A stretch of 64,000 bases of DNA from Pseudomonas fluorescens (GTDB taxonomy: Bacteria > Pseudomonadota > Gammaproteobacteria > Pseudomonadales > Pseudomonadaceae), in NCBI RefSeq assembly GCF_003732425.1, contig NZ_MOBX01000013.1:62001-126000 (forward strand), written 5' to 3'. The translations under genes were made by a program, and so were the position numbers. Position 1 is the first letter of the stretch, and the number at the start of each line of letters is the position of its first letter. Below are positions 17,039-25,917 of the stretch, one piece after another. The notes under the pieces were generated by a model. It was not told where the DNA came from. It searched no databases and was given only the letters and a program-made list of their open reading frames with translations.

Positions 17039-19510
17039 GTGGCGCAACACACCCCCGATCTTCCTCCCGAACTTCGCCCCTTGGCCGAGATGCCCTGGTT
17101 CAAACGTCTGGCTGCACGCTTCTTCGGCCACGGTTTGACCCGTCTGCGCGCGCAGCACCGTGCATCGTGGTTGCACGGTCAGGCCGATGGTTTCCGCAGC
17201 GGCCACACCGCTGGCGTCGAATATGGCTTTAAGGAAGGCAAGCTTGAGGGGCTGGAAGAAGGCCGTCAGGTGCTGTTGATCCGTGACAGCCGTAGCACTG
17301 AACATCGCCCGCCCAGCGTTGATAATCATCTGTTCGACGATTGGCGCCTGCCACTGACAGCCGAGCTGAAAAAGCGCATGAAGGCCGACGTTGCCCGTTT
17401 GTTGCCTGAGCATGCTCAGCCAAGCACCGCGCAATGGAAGATGATTTTCAGCGAAACCCCATCAACATCAGTGGTCGCCGGCGCTGGCGCAGGCAAGTCC
17501 ACCACGCTGGTCCTGCGTATTCTGTTGCTCAACCACTATCTGGGTTTTGAGCTGGATTCGATGACCGTGGTGACCTTCACCCGCGAGTCACGCAAGGATT
17601 TCATCAACAAACTGATCGAGCTGTTCGCACTCTGGGGGCAGGCGCTGAACTTGCGGCAGGCGCGCGACCTGGTGCGCACCTTCCACTCGCGCATTTTGCC
17701 GATGGTCCGCAGCTTGCCGGGTTTCGAGCGCTTGCAGGCCTTTGAAAACCTCAGCCATCGAGTTCAAGGTGCTGAGGAGGTCGACAGTAATCCGTTCGAC
17801 CTGCGCATCAATGATGCGCAACGTCAGCAACTCAACGCCTGCTATCACCGCTTGTTCAACGAGGACGAGCGTTTTCGCCAGTTGATTCAGCCACTGTCTC
17901 GCGCCGGTTTGCAGCTCAAGGAGCTGGAGCGTGATCACCCGGACGTGCAGAAACGCGTAGCAGTAACGGAGTTGGCGGCGCGACGCGACGAAGAACTGTG
18001 CGATGCGATCGAAGATCTGTGGTTCCGCGCCGGCGCCTGGCCCATTAAAGGCATTGACCCGAACCGTCAGACATTCGATATCAACGGCGCAACATTCCAT
18101 TGCCATGGCTACATTCCGAGTCTGGATGCGTGGGTGGTGCTCGGTTTCGATCCACGGGAAAACCCGCAGGTGAGCCGGCCAAACGCCAAGCTCAGCGTGC
18201 GCGCCGAATGGGCAGTCAAGCGCACCCTGTTTCAAGCTTTCTGCCGTAAGCCATTGATTTGGCTTGATAGTTACGAAGCATCGAAGCGCGTTCTGGCAAC
18301 GCTGGCAGGCGACGCCAGCGCCGGGCCGGGCTTCGATTACAAGGTCAAAGGTGAACTGGCTTCCGCGCCGTTGCTCGACTGTTTTGTGGCGGCGGCGGGC
18401 TTCATCGAAAACCTCGGCCTTGACGTCCCTGACGCGGTTGCTCGCATGAGTTTCGCCAAAGACGATCCGGACCGTTTCTTCTTTGAGGCCCTGAGTTTGT
18501 TCTGGCGTGCCTTTGAAGATCATCTGCTCGATCAGAAACCGCCGATCATGACCTACAACCGCATGTTCGCGCTGTTCAGCGAGCACTCTCCGGAGAACCT
18601 CAAGCTGTTGAGCGACGAGTTACTCCGGCCGATGTCGCACCTGATGATCGACGAGTTTCAGGACGTTTCGCCGCAGATCGTCTCGTGGATTCGCGCCAGC
18701 CTCACGGAAATCCGCAGCCGTGGCCCGTCCATGCATGTCGGGCGGGGCGCGCAGCGTTCGTCGCTGCTGTGCGTCGGTGATGACTGGCAGTCGATTTATG
18801 GTTGGCGCGGCAGTTCGCCGAGTTACTTCATGGCGTTCGACAAGGAGTTTCCTTCGCCGAGTACCACGCGGGTCATGCTCAGTGACAACTACCGCAGCCA
18901 CCAGCACATCATTGATGCCGCCGAACATATCGTCCGCGCCGCGCCGGCGATCCCGGGGAAAAAAGCCAAGGCCAGCGGCGCGCCCAAACCGTTGCAGCCG
19001 GTCAATGTGCTGGAGCGCGACGACCAGGCCTTGGGCCAGCGCCTCGCCGAACACTATCGTCAAGGTCATTCGATCTTGATGCTTTATCGAAAAAGCAGCG
19101 ATAAGTCATTGATTGAAGAACATATTCAGTCTGTAGTTAATGTGGATTCGAGCTTGCCGTACGAAGCGCGGCGCCTGAAGCAATTGACCTACCACAGCGC
19201 CAAAGGCTTGCAGGCGGATGCGGTGTTTTTGCTCGGCGACTGTCAACACCTGACCAGTTCGCCTTATAAGAACCAGGTTTATCGCATGGCCGGATTGGGT
19301 AAGTCGGGGGATAGCGAGCCGTATGACAGTGCGCAAAAGGACGAGATCCTGCGCCTGGCCTATGTCGGCATCACGCGGGCGGTCAGCCATTGCTACTGGT
19401 ATGTCGAACCGCAGGAAGCGCAAGCAGTGAACATGCCCCGAGCGTCCGACCGGGTGGCCAAAGGCAAGCCGTTCTTCGTTGATCACCGTACCGCAAAGCA
19501 AACCGCATAA
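17039..19510 (+). CDS. SF1 DNA helicase of the UvrD/Rep/HelD type
   Basis: An 823-residue ATPase. Superfamily 1A motifs in order: Walker A GAGAGKSTT (residues 148-156); motif Ia VVTFTRESRKDF; motif II MIDEFQDVSPQ (about 536-546); motif III VGDDWQSIYGWRGSSP; motif IV LSDNYRS; motif V TYHSAKGLQADAVFLLG; motif VI LAYVGITRA. The roughly 120 residues before Walker A, with a GFRSGHTAGVEYGFKEGKLE segment, have no nuclease motif I can see and resemble the extra N-terminal region of helicase IV. It probably unwinds DNA in repair or recombination. The start is GTG at 17039 with TGGAG nine bases ahead. It stands alone between terminators. Confidence 0.88.
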   Translation: MAQHTPDLPPELRPLAEMPWFKRLAARFFGHGLTRLRAQHRASWLHGQADGFRSGHTAGVEYGFKEGKLEGLEEGRQVLLIRDSRSTEHRPPSVDNHLFDDWRLPLTAELKKRMKADVARLLPEHAQPSTAQWKMIFSETPSTSVVAGAGAGKSTTLVLRILLLNHYLGFELDSMTVVTFTRESRKDFINKLIELFALWGQALNLRQARDLVRTFHSRILPMVRSLPGFERLQAFENLSHRVQGAEEVDSNPFDLRINDAQRQQLNACYHRLFNEDERFRQLIQPLSRAGLQLKELERDHPDVQKRVAVTELAARRDEELCDAIEDLWFRAGAWPIKGIDPNRQTFDINGATFHCHGYIPSLDAWVVLGFDPRENPQVSRPNAKLSVRAEWAVKRTLFQAFCRKPLIWLDSYEASKRVLATLAGDASAGPGFDYKVKGELASAPLLDCFVAAAGFIENLGLDVPDAVARMSFAKDDPDRFFFEALSLFWRAFEDHLLDQKPPIMTYNRMFALFSEHSPENLKLLSDELLRPMSHLMIDEFQDVSPQIVSWIRASLTEIRSRGPSMHVGRGAQRSSLLCVGDDWQSIYGWRGSSPSYFMAFDKEFPSPSTTRVMLSDNYRSHQHIIDAAEHIVRAAPAIPGKKAKASGAPKPLQPVNVLERDDQALGQRLAEHYRQGHSILMLYRKSSDKSLIEEHIQSVVNVDSSLPYEARRLKQLTYHSAKGLQADAVFLLGDCQHLTSSPYKNQVYRMAGLGKSGDSEPYDSAQKDEILRLAYVGITRAVSHCYWYVEPQEAQAVNMPRASDRVAKGKPFFVDHRTAKQTA

Positions 19511-19512
19511 GC

Positions 19513-19548
19513 AAAAAAAAGCCCGAATCGCTGCGGGCTTTTCTTTTT
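19513..19548. terminator. bidirectional intrinsic terminator
   Basis: AAAAGCCCG (19517-19525) pairs with CGGGCTTTT (19534-19542), flanked by A8 and a T-rich tract. It serves the helicase gene on the left and the minus-strand DUF1652 gene on the right. Confidence 0.92.
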
Positions 19549-19559
19549 AAATCATAAGC

Positions 19560-19832
19560 TTATGCGTAACTCTTGAGGGACTCTGGAGGAATGAACGTTT
19601 CCAGTTCGTCCTCCACAGCCTCGATGATTCGCTCGACATCCGCTGCATTCATCACCGTCGCGCACGGGATGCCAGCGATGGCGATCATGGTTTCGCCACT
19701 GGCGCGATCAAACAGACGAGCGATCATGCTGCCCGGCGCGTCCATCGTTGCCTCGAAACCCATGGGATGAAAATGCCAGCGCATCAACTGGCATGCGTTG
19801 GGGAACGTGACTTTGCTCGACCCTTTATTCAT
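19560..19832 (-). CDS. DUF1652 domain protein
   Basis: A 90-residue protein matching the short Pseudomonas-specific DUF1652 family: NACQLMRWHFHPMGFEATMD at the start, LFDRASGETMIAIAGIPCAT in the middle, and an acidic helix (VERIIEAVEDELETF) near the end. The function of the family is unknown. No signal peptide or membrane segment. It ends at the shared terminator with the helicase gene. The 210 bases upstream, ahead of the divergent AraC gene, hold no other frame. Confidence 0.85.
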   Translation of the reverse strand: MNKGSSKVTFPNACQLMRWHFHPMGFEATMDAPGSMIARLFDRASGETMIAIAGIPCATVMNAADVERIIEAVEDELETFIPPESLKSYA

Positions 19833-20042
19833 GTGTTGCCCGCCTTCTTCATCGAGCGCTTCCGTTTGCTCATGTTAGGTGGGAAGAGCCTTCATTGGCT
19901 CAACCGGTGACTGACGTTAAAAGTAGCATCCGGATGTGAAATTACTGTGAGATTTTTCAGTTCATTTTGCGATTGCTTCGCATTTTTTGATGTAAGTCAC
20001 GGCCTACGCAATCATCGCCAAAACGCCACTACGGATTAGTCA

Positions 20043-20912
20043 TTGAAGCCTGTGCCGAACTTGGGCAAGCTCGATTCTTTTGCGCCGAGCCCCTTTATGC
20101 ACGCCGACGACGACGGCCCAGAACAGACCCAAGCCACGGCGGCTACGGTCATGCGCTATCACCTGAGCTGGAAACACCGTGACCTCGACAGCGTCATGGC
20201 GCTGTACCATCCAGACATCCAGTACAACGATTTCTTCCAGAACCGTGTGCTCGGCCTCGACGAGTTGCGCGAGTACGTGCGCGTCAGCATGCCGCGTGAA
20301 TCCGACGAACTGCTTGAGCATTGCGACCGTATTCGCGTCGACGGCAACACCGCGTTCATTCAATACGAAGTGACCTTGCGCGGCGGCGATGGCCTGGTGT
20401 CGTTTCGCTCCAGCGAGGCGCTCACGGTCAAGGACGGGCTGATCTGGCGCGTCAACGAATACGCCTCGCTGGTACGTACGCAAACGAATGGCACGGCCTC
20501 CTCAAGTCAGCGCCCGGCAGTCAGTCGTCTGGGGCTGTCGCCGCGCCAGTTGAGTTTTATGGCCGAAGACCTGCAGCAGTATTTCGAAAAGCAGCAGCCG
20601 TACCTCGACCCCGAACTCGACCTGCAGCGGGTGGCGAAGGAGTGCGGGTACAGCCGCAATCAGATTTCCTATCTGCTCAATCAAGTGCTCGGGCAAAGCT
20701 TCTATCGCTACGTCAATCAGGCGCGCCTGCAACATCTGCTGCGCTCGCTGGACAACGCCACGCCGCCGGTGCGCATCGATGAGCTGGCCTTCGCCGCCGG
20801 TTTCAATTCGTTGTCGGCGTTCTACAGCTGTTTCCGTCAGCACACCGGCCAGTCACCCAAGGCTTACGCGAAACAAATTTCTTTGCGGACACGCGCGCAA
20901 GACATCCACTGA
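20043..20912 (+). CDS. regulator with NTF2/SnoaL-like sensor and AraC DNA-binding domain
   Basis: A 289-residue fusion. Residues 35-145 look like a SnoaL/NTF2-like cone: TVMRYHLSWKHRDLDSVMAL, HPDIQYNDFF, then GNTAFIQYEVTLRGGDGLVS. Residues 190-285 carry AraC helix-turn-helix units: LQRVAKECGYSRNQISYLLN and IDELAFAAGFNSLSAFYSCF, ending HTGQSPKAY. NTF2 cones bind small hydrophobic or amine ligands, so this probably senses a small molecule. The start shown is TTG at 20043; an ATG at 20097 is an alternative and neither has a strong ribosome-binding site. It precedes amine-oxidase and polyamine-binding genes on the same strand, which it may induce. Confidence 0.85.
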   Translation: MKPVPNLGKLDSFAPSPFMHADDDGPEQTQATAATVMRYHLSWKHRDLDSVMALYHPDIQYNDFFQNRVLGLDELREYVRVSMPRESDELLEHCDRIRVDGNTAFIQYEVTLRGGDGLVSFRSSEALTVKDGLIWRVNEYASLVRTQTNGTASSSQRPAVSRLGLSPRQLSFMAEDLQQYFEKQQPYLDPELDLQRVAKECGYSRNQISYLLNQVLGQSFYRYVNQARLQHLLRSLDNATPPVRIDELAFAAGFNSLSAFYSCFRQHTGQSPKAYAKQISLRTRAQDIH

Positions 20913-20964
20913 GCACAGCCACTAGGATCGACGCCATCGAAGGTTTTCAGTGGCGGAGTCTTGC

Positions 20965-22371
20965 ATGCCGGCGTGGCGCACTATCAGTTTGTGGATGGAT
21001 CAACTCGATGAGCCGCTGATTGCGCGGCCCGAGCTTGAGCGAGATCTGGGCGTCGACGTGGCGATCATCGGTGCCGGTTACACCGGGCTGTGGACCGCGT
21101 ACTACCTGAAGAAACTCGCCCCCGGTCTGGATATCGCCATTGTCGAGGCGCAAACGGCCGGTTTCGGCGCTTCCGGGCGCAATGGCGGCTGGCTGATGGG
21201 CAACCTGCTTGGCGAAGATCGCTTGCTGGCCGGGTTGTCGCCCGAGCAGCGCCGCGCTTCTTTTGATCTGCTGCACAGCATTCCCGATGAAGTAGAAGTC
21301 GTCCTCGAACGTGAAGGCATCGACTGCGATTACCGCAAGGGCGGTGTGCTGTATTGCGCGGCGCGTTACCCGGAGCAGGAAGCCTCGCTGCGTGAGTATT
21401 TGGGCAAACTGCACGCCCAAGGCCTGACTGACGACGATTACCGCTGGCTCAGCCCCGAACAACTCGCCCAGCAGATTCGCGTGGCCAAGCCTTATGGCGG
21501 GATTTACGCGCCGCACGTAGCGACCATCCACCCGGCGAAACTGGTGCGCGGTCTGGCGCGCACCGTGCAGAACATGGGCGTGAAGATCTACGAAAACAGC
21601 CCGGTCACCCATTGGCAGTCAGGCAGTTTGCGCACCGCGAAAGCCAGCGTGCGCAGTCGCTGGATCGTGCCAGCCGTCGAAGGTTATTCGGTGACCTTGC
21701 CGCCGCTGGGCCGCTATCAGTTGCCGGTGCAAAGCCTGATTGTCGCCACCGAGCCATTGTCTGCCGCGACCTGGGACGAAATCGGCCTCAATCGTGGCCA
21801 AGCCTTCAGCGAATTCAGCCGTCAGGTCACTTATGGTCAGCGCAGTGCCGACAACCGCCTGATCTTCGGCGCACGCGGCGGTTATCAGTTCGCCGGCAAG
21901 CTGCGCCACAACTTTGATCTGTCCCGCGATGAAGTCGAGCTGCGCCGCTATTTGTTCGGCGAACTGTTCCCGCAACTGAAAAACGTGCAGATCACTCACG
22001 CCTGGGGCGGCAACCTCGGTATGTCCCGGCACTTCAAACCGCACATGCTCTGCGATCGCGCCAATGGCATCGCGCTGTCCGGCGGTTATGGCGGGGAGGG
22101 CGTCGGCGCGAGCAATCTCGGCGGCCGCACCCTGGCGGACCTGATTCTTGAGCGCGACACCGAACTGACCCAGCAACCGTGGGTGCTGCCGGACGGCGGC
22201 ATTCATGCGCTGCGCGCGTGGGAGCCGGAGCCGTGCCGCTGGCTCGGCTACAACGCGATCATCAAAAGCTTCGTCCACGAAGACCAGACCCTGGCCAACC
22301 CGGCGACCGCGCCATGGCGGCGCAAACTCGCCAGTCAGGTGGCCGGCTTCATGGAAGGTTTCATGCACTAA
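20965..22371 (+). CDS. FAD-dependent oxidoreductase, gamma-glutamylputrescine oxidase (PuuB)-like
   Basis: A 468-residue DAO-family flavoenzyme. The Rossmann FAD motif is VDVAIIGAGYTGLWTAYYLK (about residues 33-52), followed by the second motif GFGASGRNGGWLMGNLLGED, in the style of PuuB and related amine oxidases. AWGGNLGMSRHFKPHM and SGGYGGEGVGASNLGGR near the end form the C-terminal FAD/substrate contact. PuuB oxidises gamma-glutamylputrescine to the aldehyde; relatives oxidise other secondary amines. ATG at 20965 has GGAG six bases ahead. The cupin and PotF-like genes follow, so an amine or polyamine substrate is likely. No glutamylputrescine synthetase is present here. Confidence 0.87.
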   Translation: MPAWRTISLWMDQLDEPLIARPELERDLGVDVAIIGAGYTGLWTAYYLKKLAPGLDIAIVEAQTAGFGASGRNGGWLMGNLLGEDRLLAGLSPEQRRASFDLLHSIPDEVEVVLEREGIDCDYRKGGVLYCAARYPEQEASLREYLGKLHAQGLTDDDYRWLSPEQLAQQIRVAKPYGGIYAPHVATIHPAKLVRGLARTVQNMGVKIYENSPVTHWQSGSLRTAKASVRSRWIVPAVEGYSVTLPPLGRYQLPVQSLIVATEPLSAATWDEIGLNRGQAFSEFSRQVTYGQRSADNRLIFGARGGYQFAGKLRHNFDLSRDEVELRRYLFGELFPQLKNVQITHAWGGNLGMSRHFKPHMLCDRANGIALSGGYGGEGVGASNLGGRTLADLILERDTELTQQPWVLPDGGIHALRAWEPEPCRWLGYNAIIKSFVHEDQTLANPATAPWRRKLASQVAGFMEGFMH

Positions 22372-22401
22372 ACGCCGTTTATTCAGAAGACAGGTCAGAC
22401 C

Positions 22402-22746
22402 ATGAGCATTACTCAGTTCAAAAACACCGCAACCCTGCCACTGGACGACTCCAACCCGGTGGCCGTGCCCCTCGGCGAGCCGGTGGCGATTGCTTCGACC
22501 ACCAGTGTCGAGCGCGACGACGGCGTCGAAACTGGCGTCTGGGAATGCACCCCCGGGCGCTGGCGCCGGCAGATCACCGCGCAGGAGTTCTGTCATTTCA
22601 TTTCCGGGCGTTGCACGTTTACCCCTGACGGTGGCGGCGAGACCCTGCACATACAAGGTGGCGACGCACTGATGTTGCCGGCCAACACGCTCGGGATCTG
22701 GGATATCCAGGAAACCGTGCGCAAGAGCTACGTGCTGATTTTCTGA
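22402..22746 (+). CDS. DUF861-type cupin protein
   Basis: A 114-residue single cupin. VETGVWECTPGRWRRQITAQ is followed by EFCHFISGRCTFTPDGGGE, then IQGGDALMLPANTLGIWDI. The family (EutQ/ureidoglycine-aminohydrolase cupins, DUF861) contains a W-E-C-x-P-G opening and an E-F-x-x-x-x-x-G core. Only some of the usual metal-binding histidines are present. It starts 30 bases past the oxidase gene and ends 58 bases ahead of the binding-protein gene, so it is inside the amine operon. Members of this type often accompany PuuB-like oxidases; the function is undefined. Confidence 0.85.
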   Translation: MSITQFKNTATLPLDDSNPVAVPLGEPVAIASTTSVERDDGVETGVWECTPGRWRRQITAQEFCHFISGRCTFTPDGGGETLHIQGGDALMLPANTLGIWDIQETVRKSYVLIF

Positions 22747-22804
22747 TTGTTTGATCCTTTGATTGCCTGCCAACAAAAAAGAAAACCCACACAGGAATCG
22801 ATCC

Positions 22805-23890
22805 ATGATCCGCAAGACCCTCGCTCTGGCACCGCTGATGCTCGCCGTTTCCCTTGCTCAGGCAGCGGAAACGGTCAAGGTTTACAACTGGTCCGATTAC
22901 ATTGCGCCGGACACCACCAAGAATTTCGAGAAAGAGACCGGTGTGGGTGTCACCTATGACGTCTATGACAGCAACGAAACCCTCGACGGCAAGCTGATGA
23001 CCGGTAAATCCGGTTACGACGTGGTGTTCCCGTCCAACCACTTCATGGCCCGGCAGATTCAGGGCGGGGCGCTGAAGAAGCTCGACAAGAGCCAGCTGCC
23101 GAACTGGAAAAATCTCAATCCGGTCCTGCTTAAAGCCTTGCAAACCAACGATCCGAACAACGAACACGGTTTCCCGTATCTGTGGGGCAGCACCGGCATC
23201 GGCTACAACATCGCCAAGGTCAAAGCCGTGCTGGGTGACAACGCACCGGTGGATTCCTGGGACCTGATCTTCAAACCCGAGTACATGGAAAAACTGCAGA
23301 AGTGCGGCGTAGCGATCCTCGACAACGGTCCGGAATTGCTCCCGGCGGCGCTCAACTACCTGGGCCTGCCACACCACAGCAAAAATCCCGAGGACTATAA
23401 AAAAGCTGAGGCGTTGCTGATGAAAGTGCGGCCGTACGTCAGCTACTTCCATTCCTCGAAATACACCAGCGACCTGGCCAACGGCGACATCTGCGTGGCG
23501 GTCGGTTTCTCCGGCGACATCCTGCAAGCCGAGAATCGTGCCAAGGAAGCGAAAAACGGTATCGACATCGGCTACGCGATTCCCAAGGAAGGTGCAGCGA
23601 TCTGGTTCGACATGGTCGCCATGCCCGCCGATGCCCCGGACGAAAAGGCCGGTTACGCGTTCATGAACTACCTGCTGCGTCCGGACGTGATGGCGGGCAT
23701 CAGCAATTATGTGCATTACGCCAATGGCAATGAGCAGGCGGACAGCCTGATCGACCCGGCGATCAAGAACGACACCAAGGTTTATCCGAGTCCGGAAATG
23801 ATGGGCAAGCTGTTTGCGCTGGAGGCGATGCCGTTGAATATCGACCGGATTCGCACGCGGGTGTGGAACAAGATTCGTACTGGTAGCTAA
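22805..23890 (+). CDS. polyamine ABC transporter periplasmic binding protein, PotF/SpuD-like
   Basis: A 361-residue extracytoplasmic solute-binding protein. The signal peptide is MIRKTLALAPLMLAVSLAQA, cleaved before AETVKVYNWSDYIAPDTTKN. That VYNWSDYI opening and the YDVVFPSNHFMARQIQGGAL and LWGSTGIGYNIAKVKAVLG segments match PotF, SpuD and SpuE, which bind putrescine or spermidine. The aromatic box residues (W and Y in NWSDY; W in AIWFDM) are retained. No permease or ATPase gene follows in this window, so it must share a transporter encoded elsewhere. AGGA lies nine bases ahead of the ATG. It ends the operon ahead of a REP. Confidence 0.92.
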   Translation: MIRKTLALAPLMLAVSLAQAAETVKVYNWSDYIAPDTTKNFEKETGVGVTYDVYDSNETLDGKLMTGKSGYDVVFPSNHFMARQIQGGALKKLDKSQLPNWKNLNPVLLKALQTNDPNNEHGFPYLWGSTGIGYNIAKVKAVLGDNAPVDSWDLIFKPEYMEKLQKCGVAILDNGPELLPAALNYLGLPHHSKNPEDYKKAEALLMKVRPYVSYFHSSKYTSDLANGDICVAVGFSGDILQAENRAKEAKNGIDIGYAIPKEGAAIWFDMVAMPADAPDEKAGYAFMNYLLRPDVMAGISNYVHYANGNEQADSLIDPAIKNDTKVYPSPEMMGKLFALEAMPLNIDRIRTRVWNKIRTGS

Positions 23891-23914
23891 TCACCCAGGC
23901 ATACACAAATCCCC

Positions 23915-24004
23915 TGTGGGAGCGAGCCTGCTCGCGAAGGCAATCTGTCATTCAACATCAATGTTGTCTGACCCGACGCCTTCGCGAGCAGGCTCGCTCC
24001 CACA
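23915..24004. repeat. REP/REPIN palindrome, TGTGGGAGCGAGC family
   Basis: TGTGGGAGCGAGCCTGCTCG (23915-23934) is repeated inverted at the right end, with GAAGGC/GCCTTC continuing the arms inside, around a 40-base loop. It is the only copy of this family in the window. Confidence 0.85.
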
Positions 24005-24357
24005 GTGTCTTTCAGCGTTTTAAGGGTTGATATCAATACAATGTCAATGCGCTAATAAAGTGCAGCAAAGTGAGAAGCACCTAACAAAAAACAACTTACC
24101 CATATTTAATATTTAAATAGAAAATCGTCAGACAATTAGGCAAAAGCTCCGCAACTAAAACATTCTTTCACCCCCACACGCTTTGTTTACGGCAGTTTCC
24201 CGAAACAGCCCGATTTGAATTCAAAAAAATCCTTTACGGCAGATTTCAAATTGTGTCAGGTTTCTTACGCCTTCATTGGGCGAGTGATAGGACGATCTCG
24301 CCAGAGAGAGTCCTGTCGGACAAAAACTGTTCCATTGCTAAACAAGGAAGTGTGTTT
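24005..24357 (+). promoter_or_regulatory. AT-rich leader and promoter region of aprA
   Basis: No gene is seen. The 353 bases are markedly AT-rich around 24090-24180. TTTACGGCAG occurs twice as a direct repeat (24186-24195 and 24233-24242, 47 bases apart), a candidate operator or promoter element. The last 20 bases carry the aprA ribosome-binding site, described separately. The open frame runs upstream to 24253, but the first 35 codons do not resemble serralysin. Confidence 0.5.
24342..24351 (+). promoter_or_regulatory. RsmA/CsrA-type site overlapping the aprA ribosome-binding site
   Basis: ACAAGGAAGT fits the CANGGANG pattern described for RsmA-binding leaders in Gac/Rsm-controlled exoproduct genes of fluorescent pseudomonads. 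It covers the Shine-Dalgarno sequence seven bases ahead of the aprA ATG. Binding itself is inferred. Confidence 0.55.
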
Positions 24358-25824
24358 ATGTCGAAAGTTAAAGCTAATGCTATTGATACCGCTGAACAGG
24401 CTTTTCTGCTGTCCGCAGCGCCACAACCGCTGGCCGCACCCAGCTCGGCGTACAACCAGATCAATAGCTTCAGCCATCAATACGATCGTGGCGGCAACCT
24501 CACGGTCAATGGCAAACCCTCCTTCTCTGTCGACCAGGCCGCAACCCAGTTGCTGCGCGACGGCGCTGCCTACCAGGACAAGGATGGCAGCGGCAAGATC
24601 GAACTCACCTATACGTTCCTGACCTCGGCATCGTCCAGCACGATGTACAAGCACGGGATCACCGGGTTCAGTCAGTTCAGTGCACAACAACAAGCCCAAG
24701 CCAAGCTCGCCATGCAATCCTGGGCTGATGTGGCCAACGTGACCTTCACCGAGAAAGCCTCGGGCGGCGACGGCCACATGACCTTCGGTAACTACAGCGG
24801 TGGCCAGGATGGTGCTGCTGCGTTCGCTTATCTGCCAGGCACCGGCGCCGGTTATGACGGCACCTCGTGGTACCTGATCAACAGTGGCTACACGCAGAAC
24901 AAGAATCCGGATCTGAACAACTACGGTCGTCAGACCCTGACTCACGAGATCGGCCACAGCTTGGGCCTCGCTCACCCTGGCGACTACAACGCCGGTAATG
25001 GCAACCCGACCTACAACGACGCGTCCTACGGGCAAGACACCCGCGGCTACAGCATCATGAGCTACTGGAGCGAAAGCAACACCAGTCAGAACTTCAGCAA
25101 GGGCGGTGTCGAAGCGTATTCGTCCGGCCCGCTGATGGACGATATCGCAGCCATCCAGAAGCTCTACGGTGCCAACCTCACCACCCGTACCGGTGACACC
25201 ACCTACGGCTTCAACTCCAACACCGGTCGCGATTTCCTCAGCGCTTCGTCGTCGAGTGACAAAGTCGTGTTCTCGGTGTGGGATGCCGGCGGCAAAGATA
25301 CTCTGGACTTCTCGGGCTTCACCCAGAACCAGAAGATCAACCTCAATGACGCCTCGTTCTCCGACGTTGGCGGCCTGGTGGGCAACGTGTCCATCGCCAA
25401 GGGCGCGATCATCGAGAACGCCATTGGCGGGTCGGGCAACGACCTGCTGATCGGCAACAGCGTGGCCAACGAGCTCAAGGGCGGTGCCGGCAACGACATC
25501 CTCTACGGCGCTGGCGGTGCCGACAAACTGTGGGGCGGCGCCGGTTCGGACACCTTCGTGTTTGCGGCCAGCTCGGACTCCAAGCCAGGTGCGATTGATC
25601 AGATCCTCGATTTCGTCAGCGGTCTGGACAAAATCGACCTGACCGGTATCACCAAGGGCGCAGGCCTGCACTTCGTCAGCAGCTTCACCGGTGCCGCCGG
25701 TGACGCGGTCCTGACCTCGTCGGGCGGCAACAGCTTGTTGTCGGTGGATTTCTCCGGGCACGGCGTGGCTGATTTCCAGGTCAGCACCGTTGGCCAGGCA
25801 GCCACCAGCGACATCGTGGCGTGA
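24358..25824 (+). CDS. aprA: serralysin-family alkaline metalloprotease, type I secreted
   Basis: A 488-residue secreted zinc protease (AprA/AprX). [12 protein letters not shown] at residues 196-207 gives the three zinc histidines and catalytic Glu, and SIMSYW with Met234 and Tyr236 gives the Met-turn. Residues 260-480 are the RTX beta-roll: [38 protein letters not shown]. The C-terminus ends SDIVA, an acidic residue plus hydrophobic tail typical of the ABC-exporter signal. There is no Sec signal; an N-terminal propeptide of about 15-20 residues is likely. AAGGAAG precedes the ATG at 24358. Its inhibitor and exporter genes follow directly. Known roles of the family are casein and host-protein degradation. 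Confidence 0.96.
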   Translation: MSKVKANAIDTAEQAFLLSAAPQPLAAPSSAYNQINSFSHQYDRGGNLTVNGKPSFSVDQAATQLLRDGAAYQDKDGSGKIELTYTFLTSASSSTMYKHGITGFSQFSAQQQAQAKLAMQSWADVANVTFTEKASGGDGHMTFGNYSGGQDGAAAFAYLPGTGAGYDGTSWYLINSGYTQNKNPDLNNYGRQTLTHEIGHSLGLAHPGDYNAGNGNPTYNDASYGQDTRGYSIMSYWSESNTSQNFSKGGVEAYSSGPLMDDIAAIQKLYGANLTTRTGDTTYGFNSNTGRDFLSASSSSDKVVFSVWDAGGKDTLDFSGFTQNQKINLNDASFSDVGGLVGNVSIAKGAIIENAIGGSGNDLLIGNSVANELKGGAGNDILYGAGGADKLWGGAGSDTFVFAASSDSKPGAIDQILDFVSGLDKIDLTGITKGAGLHFVSSFTGAAGDAVLTSSGGNSLLSVDFSGHGVADFQVSTVGQAATSDIVA

Positions 25825-25834
25825 TGTAGGAATG

Positions 25835-25861
25835 GAAAGCGGCGTGTGATGCGCCGCTTTC
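25835..25861 (+). terminator. hairpin between aprA and the inhibitor gene
   Basis: GAAAGCGGCG (25835-25844) pairs with CGCCGCTTTC (25852-25861), followed by a short T-rich stretch. It may limit read-through from aprA into inh-aprDEF. Confidence 0.7.
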
Positions 25862-25917
25862 TTTGCTTGCATCGTGTTGGTCGGTAAGCAAGGCTACACG
25901 CCGGAGTGAATATTCCC

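Noticed and set aside
17039..19510. UvrD-like helicase considered as part of a phage-defence pair
   Set aside because: It is alone between two terminators, with no nuclease, ATPase or toxin gene beside it.
20043..20912. NTF2 domain considered as a separate gene ahead of an AraC gene
   Set aside because: The frame is continuous through both domains, with no internal stop or convincing second start.
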